A stretch of 64,000 bases of DNA, taken from Sphingomonas sp. CCH10-B3 (GTDB lineage: Bacteria; Pseudomonadota; Alphaproteobacteria; Sphingomonadales; Sphingomonadaceae). This document shows, piece after piece, positions 50,865 through 61,400 of this stretch. A program made the translations under genes and the position numbers. The notes beneath the pieces are model-generated. The model searched no databases. It saw only the letters and a list, made by a program, of their open reading frames with translations, and was not told the origin of the DNA. The stretch covers positions 1 to 64,000 of the forward strand of contig NZ_LSIJ01000074.1 in the NCBI RefSeq assembly GCF_001556185.1, given 5' to 3'. Positions within the stretch are counted from its first letter, which is position 1; each line of letters starts with the position of its first letter.

Positions 50865-52206
50865 CCCGCCCAACGCTCTTCTGGTCTTTACCGCCAAGCA
50901 GCGCGGCGCCATGCGGATCGTCGCGACCTGCGAGCGCGGGCGCGGGCTGGCCGGGCTGACGCTCGCCGATGCCCGCGCGCGCGAGCCCGATCTGGTCGTG
51001 ATCGATGCCGATCCGGCGGGCGATCTGCACCTGTTCGAACGCATTGCCGATGGCTGCGACCGCTACACGCCGATGGTGGCGCTCGACAGCGATACGGGCG
51101 TGACGCTCGACGTGACGGGCTGCGGCGATGCCGAAGCGATCGCCGATGATGTCGCGACCCGGCTGGCGGCGGCGGGCTGGCAGGTGCGGCATGCGCTGGC
51201 GGGCACGCCCGAGGCGGCGCAGGCGCTCGCACGCTATCAGACCGCGCCGGCGGCGGACGAAGCCGCGGCGGTGCGGCGGTTGCCGATCGCGGCGCTCGAG
51301 GCCGATGACGACACCGAACTCGCGCTACGCCGCGCGGGGCTGAAGACGATCGGCGACCTCGCCGCGCGGCCGAGTGCGCCGCTGGTCGCGCGTTTCGGCG
51401 CCGATGTCGGCGACCGGCTCGCGCGGCTGCTTGGACCGCTGGAAATGCTCGGCGAACTGGCGGCGGAGGCCGAAGTCGCGCTCGCCGAGCGACACATGGG
51501 CGGGCGGCGCTATGCCGCGCGGCTCTATCGCAGCGACGGCGTCGCGCGCGATCTGAGCGTCGAGGCGAGCCTGCCGATGCGGGGCGCCAAGGATGTGATG
51601 CGGCTGTTCGGCGAGCGGCTCGACGCGCTTGCCGATCCAATCGATCCGGGGTTCGGCTTCGACCTGATCCGGCTCGCGGTGCCGCTGCTCGAACCGATGG
51701 CGCCCACGCAGTTGCAGCTTGAGGGCGGGGCGGTGGCCGAGGGCGAGCTGGCGGCGCTGATCGACCGGCTGAGCGCGCGCGCGGGCAAGGGCAAGTTCCG
51801 CCGGCTGCGCCCGCGCGACAGCCATATCCCCGAGCAGGCCGTGCTCGCGCTGCCCGCGATCGACGCGCCGCAAGCCATCGACTGGGATGCGCCCGAAGCG
51901 GGCGAGCCACCATCGCGGCCGATCCATCTGTTCGATCCGCCGCAGATGATCGACGTCATCGCCGAAGTCCCCGACGGCCCGCCCCACCGCTTCCGCTGGC
52001 GGCGCGGGGTGCATGAAGTGACGCGCTTCGAAGGCCCGGAGCGGATCGCCGCGCAGTGGTGGAAGCGCGACGACAATGCCGGACTGACGCGCGACTACTA
52101 CCGCGTCGAGGATGCGCGCGGGCGGCGCTTCTGGATCTTCCGGCATGGGCTGTACGGCGCCGAGCGGGTGGCGCCGGGGTGGTATATGCACGGGCTGTTC
52201 GCGTGA
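50767..52206 (+). CDS. imuB: ImuB, catalytically inactive Y-family polymerase
   Basis: This 479-residue Y-family-like protein starts near RRFLALYWPHLAADRW and contains ALDSDTGVTLDVTGC, the HhH-type LALRRAGLKTIGDLAARP and a C-terminal region ending YMHGLFA. The acidic catalytic residues of active DinB are not in their usual YxSxDEAF form (the region reads LTLADARAREPDLVVIDADP), consistent with ImuB as a clamp-binding adaptor for DnaE2. The GTG at 50767 has GGAG upstream and gives the expected N-terminus. Confidence 0.88.
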   Translation: MTRRFSETRRFLALYWPHLAADRWRRTNGAADSPPNALLVFTAKQRGAMRIVATCERGRGLAGLTLADARAREPDLVVIDADPAGDLHLFERIADGCDRYTPMVALDSDTGVTLDVTGCGDAEAIADDVATRLAAAGWQVRHALAGTPEAAQALARYQTAPAADEAAAVRRLPIAALEADDDTELALRRAGLKTIGDLAARPSAPLVARFGADVGDRLARLLGPLEMLGELAAEAEVALAERHMGGRRYAARLYRSDGVARDLSVEASLPMRGAKDVMRLFGERLDALADPIDPGFGFDLIRLAVPLLEPMAPTQLQLEGGAVAEGELAALIDRLSARAGKGKFRRLRPRDSHIPEQAVLALPAIDAPQAIDWDAPEAGEPPSRPIHLFDPPQMIDVIAEVPDGPPHRFRWRRGVHEVTRFEGPERIAAQWWKRDDNAGLTRDYYRVEDARGRRFWIFRHGLYGAERVAPGWYMHGLFA

Positions 52207-52219
52207 GGGGAGCGGAGAA

Positions 52220-52388
52220 TTGGTTCACGCGGCGGCGCGGGGCGGTTCCCGCTCACGACAAAACACCGTCATTGCGAGCGCAGCGAAGCAATCCAGTGTC
52301 ACGCGAGACGCCGTGGATTGCTTCGCTGCGCTCGCAATGACGAATAAAGGAGTCGGCAATTTCCGCGTCTCCGCGCCGCGTGAACCAA
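52220..52388. repeat. Outer inverted repeat between imuB and dnaE2
   Basis: TTGGTTCACGCGGCG at 52220-52234 is exactly complementary to 52374-52388. The second arm ends 4 bases before the dnaE2 ATG. It encloses a second, longer palindrome (52267-52342), suggesting one repeat inserted into another. Confidence 0.8.
52267..52342. repeat. 29-bp perfect palindrome between imuB and dnaE2
   Basis: Arms 52267-52295 and 52314-52342 are exact inverted copies with an 18-base loop. Each arm contains CGTCATTGCGAGCG or its complement and GAAGCAATCCA or its complement. This CGTCATTGCGAGCG...CAATCC motif is a widely dispersed bacterial palindromic repeat, from memory. In RNA it would form a very stable hairpin between imuB and dnaE2. 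Confidence 0.85.
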
Positions 52389-52927
52389 GATAATGCCCGC
52401 CGAACTCGTCGCCGCGAGCAATTATTCGTTCCTGCGCGGGGCGTCGCATCCGTCGGACATGGTCGCCACCGCGCTTGCACTGGGGCTGAGCGGCATCGGG
52501 ATTGCCGATCGCAATACGGTGGCAGGGACGGCGCGCGCGCATCTGGCGCTGCGTGAGGCGTGCGAGGCGGCGGCGGAGGCGGGGCTACCGCCGATCGACT
52601 TCAAGCTCGCGGTCGGTGCGCGGCTGGTGTTTGCCGATGGCACGCCTGACATCGTCGCTTATCCTGCCAACCGGCGCGGCTGGGGGCGGCTGTGCCGGCT
52701 CCTCACGCTCGGCAATCTGCGCGCGCAGAAGGGGAGTTGCATCCTCTCGCTCGATGACCTGCTGGGCCATGCCGAAGATCTGCTGCTGATCGTGATGCCG
52801 GAGTCGAGCGTCGATCCGGCGCAGACGGTGCCGTTGCATCATGCGCGCGAGCGGTACGAGCTGGCGGTCGATCCGCCGACCAATGTGGTGGCGCTGCGGG
52901 TGGAGGACAGACCTTCTCCACCCCCAC

Positions 52928-53035
52928 CGTTCGTGTCGAGCGAAGGCTCTGTCGAGCTTGATCGAGACATCGAGACACGGGAGGCGGAGGTCGTGTCGCT
53001 TGTGGCTTGTATCTCGACTTCGCTCGATACGAACG
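52928..53035. repeat. Palindromic element inserted in frame within dnaE2
   Basis: CGTTCGTGTCGAGCGAAG (52928-52945) is the inverted copy of 53018-53035 with one mismatch. The motif is a typical dispersed sphingomonad repeat, from memory. The insertion adds about 36-50 residues (Pro-rich then acidic) between segments matching the PHP domain, and keeps the frame open. Confidence 0.8.
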
Positions 53036-55042
53036 TGGGAGGGGTTGATAGGGTAGTCAGGCGCCTCAAATCCGTCGCCCCCGACCGCGTATGGCTCGCC
53101 GCGACCTTTGCCTTTCATGGCCGCGACCGGCGCCTGCTCGCACGGGCCAAGGCGCGCGCGACGCGGCTCGGCGTGCCGCTGATCGCGACCACCGACGCGC
53201 TGTTCGCCGATCCCGCCGCACGGCCGCTGCACGACATCCTCACCTGCATCCGCCACGGCACGACGATCGCGGCGGCGGGCAAGCGTCTCGAGGCCAATGC
53301 CGAGCGTCACCTGAAATCCCCGGCCGAAATCGCCCGCCTGTTCGCCGATTGCCCCGAAGCCGTCGCCGAGACCGACCGCCTGCTCGCGCGCATCGACTTC
53401 TCGCTCGACCAGATCCGCTACGAATATCCGCATGAGCCGGTGCCCGAGGGGTGGGACGCGATGGCGTGGCTCGAACATCTCTCGCTGGAGGCCGCGCGCG
53501 CGCGCCACCCCGACGGCATTCCCGATCGGCTGCAAAAGATGCTCGACGAGGAATTCGCGCTGATCCGCAAGTGCGATTACGCTTATTATTTCCTGACCGT
53601 CCACGACATCGTCCGCTTCGCGCGGAGTTGCGATCCGCCGATCCTGTGCCAGGGGCGGGGGTCGGCCGCCAATTCGGCGGTGTGTTTCCTGCTCGGCATC
53701 ACCTCGGTCGATCCGATGCAGCACGACCTGCTGTTCTCGCGCTTCGTGTCGGAGGAGCGCCGCGAGCCGCCCGACATCGATGTCGATTTCGAGCATGAGC
53801 GGCGCGAGGAAGTGATGCAGTACATCTACCGCCGCTATGGCCGCGACCGCGCCGGGATTGCCGCGACCGTCATCCATTACCGCCCGCGCAGCGCGGTGCG
53901 CGAAGTCGGCAAGGCGCTGGGCTTTACCGAGGATGTGACAACGCGGATCAGCAGCACCGTCTGGGGCAGCTATGCCAGCGCGATGGAGGAAAAGCGGTTC
54001 GCCGAAACCGGCTTCAGCCTCGCCGATCCCAACATCCAGCGCATGAAATTGCTGGTCGACCAGTTGCTCAATTTCCCGCGCCACCTGTCGCAGCATGTCG
54101 GCGGTTTCGTGCTGACGCAGGGGCGGCTCGACGAGATGGTGCCGATCCACAATGCCGCGATGGAGGACCGCACCTTCATCGAATGGGACAAGGACGACAT
54201 CGATGCGCTGGGGCTGATGAAGGTCGATGTGCTCGCGCTCGGGATGCTGACGTGCATCCAGAAGAGCTTCGAGCTGATGCGCGAGCATGACCTCGGCGAT
54301 TACGAGCTCGACAGCATCCCGGCCGAGGACGTCGCGACCTATGACATGCTGTGCAAGGGCGACAGCATCGGCGTGTTCCAGGTCGAAAGCCGCGCGCAGA
54401 TCAACATGCTGCCGCGGCTGAAGCCCCGCAAACTCTATGACCTGACCGTGCAGGTCGCGATCGTGCGGCCGGGGCCGATCCAGGGCGACATGGTGCATCC
54501 CTATCTGCGGCGGCGGTCTGGACTCGAGAAGGTCGAATTCCCCTCGCCCGCGCCGCCGCACGACCCCGACGAGCTGCGGACCCTGCTCGGCGAGACTTAC
54601 GGCGTGCCGCTGTTCCAGGAACAGGCGATGAAGCTCGCGATCGTCGCGGCGGCCTTCACGCCGTCCGAAGCGAACCAGTTGCGGCGCGCGATGGCGACTT
54701 TCCGGCATGTCGGCGGCATGGACAAGTTCCAGGAAAAGCTCGTCGGCGGGATGGTCGCGCGCGGCTACGCGCAGGATTTCGCCGAGCGTTGTTACCAGCA
54801 GATCGAGGGGTTCGGCTCGTACGGCTTTCCCGAAAGCCATGCGCTGTCGTTCGCGCGGCTGGTGTACGTCTCGTCGTGGATCAAGTGCCATCAGCCGGCG
54901 GTGTTCGCCGCCGCCCTGCTCAATTCGCAGCCGATGGGGTTTTACGCGCCCGCGCAGATCGTCCGCGATGCACGCGAGCACGGTGTCGAGGTGCGCGGGA
55001 TCGATGTCAATGCGAGCGAATGGGATAATGGGTTGGAGCGTA

Positions 55043-55068
55043 AGCCCCTCCCCTGAAGGGGAGGGGCT
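55043..55068. repeat. Short palindrome that breaks the dnaE2 frame
   Basis: AGCCCCTCCCCT and its exact complement are separated by two bases (ga). The TGA of the upstream frame is formed by the loop (55054-55056). The downstream frame is offset, so the inserted length must be 3n+1. Flanking LER codons on both sides (ttggagcg and ctagaaag) hint at the insertion boundaries. Confidence 0.85.
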
Positions 55069-55908
55069 AGAAAGAAGCGCAGCCCACGCCCTCCGCCTCG
55101 GGTTCCGCCAGATCACCGGCTTCCGCCGCGACTGGGCCGAAGCGATTGCCTCGGCGCGGCTGAACGGTCCCTTCTCGGCAATCGAGGAAATCGCCCGCCG
55201 CGCAGACTTGCCGCAACGCGCGCTGCGCTTGCTGGCCGATGCCGATGCGTTTGCGTCGCTCGAGCTCGACCGCCGCACCGCGCTGTGGGACGTGCGCCGT
55301 ACCCCGACCGGCGAACTCCCGCTGTTTGCCGCCGCGCGCGCGCGCGAACTCGGGAGCGAGGGCGACTATGCGCTCCCCGAAATGACCGACGCCGAGCATG
55401 TCGTCGCCGATTACCAGATGACGCGGCTGTCGCTGAAAGCGCATCCCATGAGTTTCCTCCGCGCCGATCTCGCTGCCGAGGGGATCGCCAGTTGCGCGCA
55501 GACGAGTGCCGCAAAGAATGGCCAGCGCATCCGCACCGCCGGGATTGTCCTCGTCCGCCAGCGCCCCGGCAATGGCAACGCGATCTTCATCACGATCGAG
55601 GACGAAACCGGCGTCACCAATATCGTGCTCTGGGCGAGTCGCTTTGAACGCTATCGCCGCGAAGTGATGGCGTCGCGGCTGATGCTGGTCGAAGGCGAAG
55701 TGCAGAAGAGCCCCGAAGGCGTGATCCACCTGATGGCGAACCGGGTGATCGACCGCACGGCGATGCTCGATACGCTTTCCGAACGCGGCAACACGCCCAC
55801 CGAGCGCAGCCGCGCCGACGAATTCGACCACCCGCAGCATCCCCGCAGCAACGTGCCGCGCGGCAGCCACCCGCGCGACGTGCGCATCATCCCCAAATCA
55901 CGCGACTT

Positions 55909-56451
55909 TCACTGAGCCACCCCCCGCGCCGGCAGGAAGCGGCTGTTGCGGAGCAGCGCCGCCGAGACGAGCGACACCAGCACGCCGACCGGGAAAATCT
56001 CCGTAAAGGTCATCGGCATGCGGTAGAGCGGATTGGCGTACTGAACCTTGAACGCCTCCATCTCGGCGGTGAATTTGGCGAGCGCGGCGGCGCTGACGCC
56101 CTTGGCCTTTTCCGGCGCGATCAGATGGTCGGCATAGTCATTGGCAAAGTCCATCCCCGTTGCCGCAAGCGCCGCCTCCCAGGCGACCGTATAGAAGATG
56201 CCGGCGATCAGGCTGACGCCGAGCCCCAGTGCCAGCGCCGGCCAGAAGCGGATCACGCCGCCGCCCTCGACGTCGCGCTGGCGCTTGATCGCGACGAAAA
56301 TCGCGCTCAGCGCGACCAGCATCGTCGTATAGCCGAACACCAGGCCATATTGGGTCGGGGGATTGTCCTTCATCAGCACCGTCAGGCCGAACGTCGGCAC
56401 CGCGATGATCACCCCGGCGATCACGCCATAGAAAAACAGATTGCGCAGCAT
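55909..56451 (-). CDS. DUF4199 membrane protein
   Basis: This 180-residue protein has four predicted helices (about 4-25, 36-54, 70-92, 145-167) and the DUF4199-like pattern FFYGVIAGVIIAVP, YGLVFGYTTMLVALSAIFVAIK with a conserved Asp-rich DVEGGGVIRFWPAL loop. Function unknown. GGGAGG lies 5 bases before ATG 56451. It converges on dnaE2 and is 97 bases downstream of the LuxR-type gene on the same strand, so the two are probably co-regulated. Confidence 0.75.
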   Translation of the reverse strand: MLRNLFFYGVIAGVIIAVPTFGLTVLMKDNPPTQYGLVFGYTTMLVALSAIFVAIKRQRDVEGGGVIRFWPALALGLGVSLIAGIFYTVAWEAALAATGMDFANDYADHLIAPEKAKGVSAAALAKFTAEMEAFKVQYANPLYRMPMTFTEIFPVGVLVSLVSAALLRNSRFLPARGVAQ

Positions 56452-56548
56452 CCATGCCTCCCTTGTTGGAACGGCGTGTTCTTTGCCTTGCCCCATGTGC
56501 CGGGCAATCGCCCGAAAGGGTGATTGGGCACCGGTCACCCGAAATATC

Positions 56549-56962
56549 TCAAGGAACAATGCCGAGTTCGCGGGCGCGATTGATCGCCTCGGTCCGCCGC
56601 TGCGCCTCGAGCTTCTCGAACAGCCGCGCGACATGTGTCTTGACCGTGTTGGGGGAGACCTTCAGCGACTGCGCGATCTGCTTGTTCGATTTGCCCGCCG
56701 CCAGCTCGTGCAGCACCGCCAGTTCGCGTGGTGAAATACCGAGCGCATCGATCGCCTTGGGATTGCCGTCGAATGCCATCGGTGCCGGAAGGCGCAGCGC
56801 GCGGGCGCCGACGAAGATGCCAAGCGCGAGGAACAGCAGAGCCACCAGCGCCAGATAGACGTCGCCCATCCGCATCCGCACCGCCGCCTGATAATCGAGC
56901 CACTGCAGAGCGAAAGTGCCAAGCGCCAGAAACACGCCATAGCCTGTCACGCGCTGCCACAT
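56549..56962 (-). CDS. Membrane-tethered LuxR/GerE-type regulator
   Basis: This 137-residue protein has two N-terminal membrane helices (~7-22 and ~34-56) and a C-terminal GerE helix-turn-helix (ISPRELAVLHELAAGKSNKQIA, then SLKVSPNTVKTHVARLFEKL). It has no receiver or sensor domain, so the membrane part itself may sense the signal. Located upstream of the DUF4199 gene it may regulate; this pairing is inferred from adjacency. Confidence 0.82.
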   Translation of the reverse strand: MWQRVTGYGVFLALGTFALQWLDYQAAVRMRMGDVYLALVALLFLALGIFVGARALRLPAPMAFDGNPKAIDALGISPRELAVLHELAAGKSNKQIAQSLKVSPNTVKTHVARLFEKLEAQRRTEAINRARELGIVP

Positions 56963-56994
56963 CGTCGGTCCCTCTGCTGCCCGAAGACAGCAGT

Positions 56995-58443
56995 TTAGCG
57001 CCTCGCCGCGCTCACCGCCAACGGCCCGTCGGGCGAGGAATCGAGCAGCGCGTCGCCGCCGAGCGTTCGGTAGAGCGTGACCTTGTTCGCTGCTTCGGTC
57101 AGCCGCGTCGTCGCGAGGCTGCGTTGCGCCTGGTAAAGATTGCGCTGGCTGACGAGGCTGGCGAGGAAGGTGTCGATTCCGCCCTTGTAGCGCGCTTCGC
57201 TCAGCCGGAAGCTGTCGGCGGCGGCCGCGGCTTGTCGCTCCTGCGCGGCGAGCTGGTCGCCGATCGTGCCGCGCCGCGCGAGCGCATCGGCGACTTCGCG
57301 AAAGGCGGTCTGGATGGTGCGCTCATAAGTCGCGACGGCGGCGTCGAATTGCGCGCGCGCCTGATCGAGCCCGGCCTTGTTGCGGCCCCCGGCAAACACC
57401 GGATAGCTGATCCCCGGCGTCGCCGAATAGTTGAACGCGCGCGTCGTGAAGAGCTGGCTCAAGCCGTTCGAGGCAAGGCCGGCAAAGGCGGTCAGCGAAA
57501 GCCGCGGGAACAGCGCCGCGCGCGCGGCGCCGATCTGGGCATTGGCGGCGCGCAGCTGATATTCGGCCTGAACGACGTCGGGGCGGCGCAGCAGCACGCC
57601 CGAATCGAGCCCGGCGGGGAGGGCGGCGACCGTCGGCGCCGCATCCTCGATCGATGGCGGCAGCAGCGCCGGATCGACAGTCGCGCCGACCAGCAGCTCG
57701 AGTGCGTTCACGTCCTGCGCCAGCGCGGTGGTCTGCTCGGCGAGGTCCGATTGCGCGGTCGCGAGCGTCAGTTCGGCCTGGGCGAGATCGGTGCGCGGCG
57801 CGACGCCGCCGTCGACCCGCGCCTTGGTCAGCGCAACGCTGCGCTCGGCGTTGGCGCGGGTCTGCTCGGCGATTGCGAACAGGCTCCGGTCGGCGCCATA
57901 TTGCAGCCAGGCCGCGGCAACATCGCCGACCAGCGCGAGCCGGGTGGCATGCGCGCCGGCTTCGGTCGCGAAATAGCGTGCCTGCTCGGCCCGGCTGAGC
58001 GCGGCGAGGCGGCCGAACAGGTCGATCTCGAACGAGGTGACGCCGAGGCCGAGGCTGTAGTTGGTGCGCTGTCCGCCAATCACGGGCGCGCCTCCGTTGT
58101 TGGTGCGTCCGGTACCGGGATCGACGACCGCCACCGTGTTGTTATTGTTGACGAGCGGCAATTGCTCGGCGCGCTGGATGCGATATTGCGCGCGCGCCGA
58201 CGCAACATTGGCGGCGGCGATGCGCAGGTCGCGGTTGTTGGCGAGCGCCTGCTCGATGATCTTTTGCAGGCGTGTATCGCGGAAAATGTCGCGGTAGCTG
58301 ACGCTCGGCAGCGCCTCGCCATTGGCGGCATAGGCCGGGCCGATGGGGAAGGCGGGCGGCACCGGCGCGGCGGGGCGTGTCTCTTTCGGCACGAAGGAGC
58401 AGCCGCCGAGCAGCACCAGCGTCACGAGCGCGACCCGCTTCAT
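56995..58443 (-). CDS. Outer membrane efflux lipoprotein, OprM/NodT type
   Basis: This 482-residue TolC-like lipoprotein (LLGGC lipobox) has two OEP repeats rich in coiled-coil helices (RDLRIAAANVASARAQYRIQ, YELARAELTLATAQSD-like, FDAAVATYERTIQTAFREVADAL). It forms the outer channel of the RND pump. It overlaps the permease by 4 bases, last gene of the three-gene operon. Confidence 0.9.
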   Translation of the reverse strand: MKRVALVTLVLLGGCSFVPKETRPAAPVPPAFPIGPAYAANGEALPSVSYRDIFRDTRLQKIIEQALANNRDLRIAAANVASARAQYRIQRAEQLPLVNNNNTVAVVDPGTGRTNNGGAPVIGGQRTNYSLGLGVTSFEIDLFGRLAALSRAEQARYFATEAGAHATRLALVGDVAAAWLQYGADRSLFAIAEQTRANAERSVALTKARVDGGVAPRTDLAQAELTLATAQSDLAEQTTALAQDVNALELLVGATVDPALLPPSIEDAAPTVAALPAGLDSGVLLRRPDVVQAEYQLRAANAQIGAARAALFPRLSLTAFAGLASNGLSQLFTTRAFNYSATPGISYPVFAGGRNKAGLDQARAQFDAAVATYERTIQTAFREVADALARRGTIGDQLAAQERQAAAAADSFRLSEARYKGGIDTFLASLVSQRNLYQAQRSLATTRLTEAANKVTLYRTLGGDALLDSSPDGPLAVSAARR

Positions 58444-61400
58444 GCCGCGGGCTCCGGCGGTGGTGCCTTGTCATGCTGGAATTTCTTCAACGTATCGCGC
58501 GCGGTGCGGCGGACGATCACGAAGAACAGCGGGATGTAGAAGACCGCGAGGATCGTCGCGGTCAGCATCCCGCCGATCACTGCCGTGCCGATCGCGATGC
58601 GCGAATTGGCGCCCGCACCGGTCGAGATCGCGAGCGGCAGCACGCCGAAAATGAAGGCGAGGCTGGTCATCAGGATCGGCCGCAAACGGATGCGCGCGGC
58701 TTCGATCGCGGCCTCGATGACGCGCTTGCCCTGCTTCTCGGCTTGCTCGGCGAATTCGATCATCAGGATGGCGTTCTTGGCGGCAAGGCCCATCGTCGTC
58801 AGCAGGCCGATCTGCAGATAGACGTCGTTGATCAGGCCGCGCAGGGTGACGGCAAACACCGCGCCGACCAGCCCGAGCGGGATGATCAGCAGCACCGCGA
58901 CCGGGATCGTCCAGCTTTCATACAGCGCGGCCAGGCACAGGAACACGACCAGCAGCGACAGCGCATAGAGATAGGGCGCCTGCCCCGACGACAGCCGCTC
59001 CTGAAACGACAAGCCGGCGAGCGCGGTGGTGGTGCCGGTGTATTTGGCGGCGAGCTGCTCCATCCGGTTGAGCGCTTCGCCCGAGCTGCGGCCCGGTGCC
59101 GCCTGGCCTGAGAACTCGAACGACGAAATGCCGTTGAAGCGCGCGAGCGACGGCGGGGCTGCCGACCAGCTCGTGCGCGCGAAGGACGAGAAGGGCGCCA
59201 TCGACCCGTCGGAGGCGCGGACATACCATTGCGCCAGATCCTCGGGCGAGACGCGGTAGGGCGCGTCGCCCTGAACATAAACGCGTTTCACCCGGCCGCG
59301 GTCGTTGAAGTCATTCACATACCGACCACCCCACGCGGTCGAGAGCGTGGCGTTCACATCGGCCTGGGCGATGCCCATCACTTGCATCTTGGCCTGATCG
59401 AGATCGACCCTGAGCGTCGGTTGGTCTTCCAGATCGGTCAGCCGTACCTGCGCCAGTACCGGATCGGCGAGTGCTTCGGCAAGCAGCTGGTCGCGCGCGG
59501 CCTTGAACGCATCGCGCGTCAGCCCGCCGGTATTGAGCAGCTCGAGGGTGAATCCGTTCGACTGTCCCAGCCCGCGGATCGCGCCGGGAACGAGCACGTT
59601 GACGCGGGCATCGCGGAAACCCTGAAACGCCTGCGCCGCGCGCTGGGCAATCGCATCGGCGGCATTGGTGCTGCCATGGCGATCGGCCCAATCGGTCAGC
59701 GACACGAAGCCGCGCCCTTGGTTCTGCCCCGCCGGTCCGCCGCCACCGCCGCCGCCAACGGTCAGCAGCGCCTTCACATTGGCCTTTTCCTGCTTCAGGA
59801 AATATTGCTCGACGCGCTCCTGCACCGCATTGGTGCGGACCTGCGTCGCGCCTGGCGGCAGCGTGAACTGAAGCTGGAGCGCGCCTTGGTCCTCGGTCGG
59901 CAGGAAGCCCGTCGGCAGGCGCGCGAACATCAGCACCAGCAGCGCGGCGATGGCCGCATAGATCAGCAGAAAGATCAGCTTGCGGTCGACGATCTTTTCG
60001 ATGGTGCCCGCATAGGCATTGGTCATCCGCTCGAACCGGCTGTTGAACAAGTCGCGCGCCGGAGCGGTTCTGCGCGAAATCCAGCCGTCGTGCTTTTCCT
60101 CGCTGCGGCGCTTGAGCAGCGTCGCGGTCAGCGCGGGCGATAGGATGAGGGCGACGACCACCGACAGCACCATCGCCGAGACGATCGTGATCGAAAACTG
60201 GCGATAGATCACGCCGGTCGATCCGCCGAAGAACGCCATCGGCAGGAACACCGCCGACAGCACCAGCGCGATCGCGATCAGCGCGACGTTGATTTCCTCC
60301 ATCGACTTGATCGTCGCGTCGCGCGGGCTCATCTCCGGATTTTCGTCCATGAGCCGCTCGACATTTTCGACGACGACGATCGCGTCGTCGACGAGCAGGC
60401 CGATGGCGAGCACGAGGCCGAACAGGGTCAGCGTGTTGATCGAAAAGCCCGCGATCGCGAACACCGCAAAAGTGCCGAGCAACACCACCGGCACCGCGAT
60501 CGTCGGGATCAGCGTCGCGCGCCAGCTTTGCAGGAAGACGAACATGACGATGACGACGAGGATGATCGCCTCGATCAGCGTCTTCACCACCTCCTCGACC
60601 GACAGCTTGATGAACAGCGTCGAATCCGACGGATAGGCGACGGTGAAGCCTGTTGGCATCGTCTTGGTCAGTTCGGCGACCTTGGCCTTGACCAGCTCGG
60701 CGGTTTTGAGCGCGTCGGCGCCCGGCGCGAGCGAGACGGCAAAGCCGGCGCCGGGGTGGCCGTTGATGCGGCTGCGCACCGTGTAATTCTCGGCGCCCAG
60801 CTCGACGCGGGCAACGTCGGAGAGGCGCACGATCGCACCGTCGCGCGTCGTTTTGAGGATGATGTTGCGGAATTGCTCAGGCGTGCTGAGCCGCGACTGC
60901 GATGTCACGGTCGCGTTCAGCATCTGCGTCGACGGCACCGGTTGGCCGCCGATTTCGCCTGCCGCAATTTCGGTATTCTGGGCCTGAAGCGCCGAAATCA
61001 CGTCGCCCGGAATCAGCGAATAGGCCGCCAGCCGTTCGGGGTTGAGCCAGATCCGCATCGCATATTGTGCGCCGAACACATTGGTGTCGCCGACGCCGTC
61101 GAGCCGCCCGATCGGATCCTGCAAATTGGTGATCAGATAGTCCGACACGTCCTGATTGGTGCGCTTGTCGGTGATATCGTAGATCGCGAAGATCATCAGA
61201 AAGTCGGGGTTCGACTTGGTGACCGTCAGCCCTTGCTGCTGGACCTGCTGGGGCAGGCGGCTGATCGCCTGCTGCACCTTGTTCTGGACCTGCACCTGCG
61301 CGATGTCGGGGTTTACGCCCTTCTGGAACGTCGCCGAAATCGTCGCCTGGCCGCGCGAGCTCGACGACGAAGTGAAATAGAGCAGCCCGTCGATGCCGGT

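Larger units (their letters stand above)
52393..55915 (+). pseudogene. dnaE2: Error-prone DNA polymerase DnaE2 (ImuC), frame disrupted near 55043
   Basis: The first frame (52393-55056, 887 residues) carries the PHP domain ([14 protein letters not shown]), the polymerase palm motif [16 protein letters not shown] (~residue 460), and [20 protein letters not shown] with further fingers motifs. It stops at a TGA inside a small palindrome. The next frame continues the protein from ~55069 (SAAHALRLGFRQITGFRRDW) through the OB-fold part (IFITIEDETGVTNIVLW) to 55915. Joined, it is about 1170 residues including a ~36-residue in-frame insertion near residue 179-215. A truncated product keeps the catalytic core but loses the C-terminal ~280 residues. 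The stop overlaps a convergent gene by 7 bases. Confidence 0.9.

Noticed and set aside
52585..55278. An 897-residue minus-strand open frame
   Set aside because: Antisense to dnaE2. It spans the frameshift without break only because GC-rich complement frames seldom contain stops.
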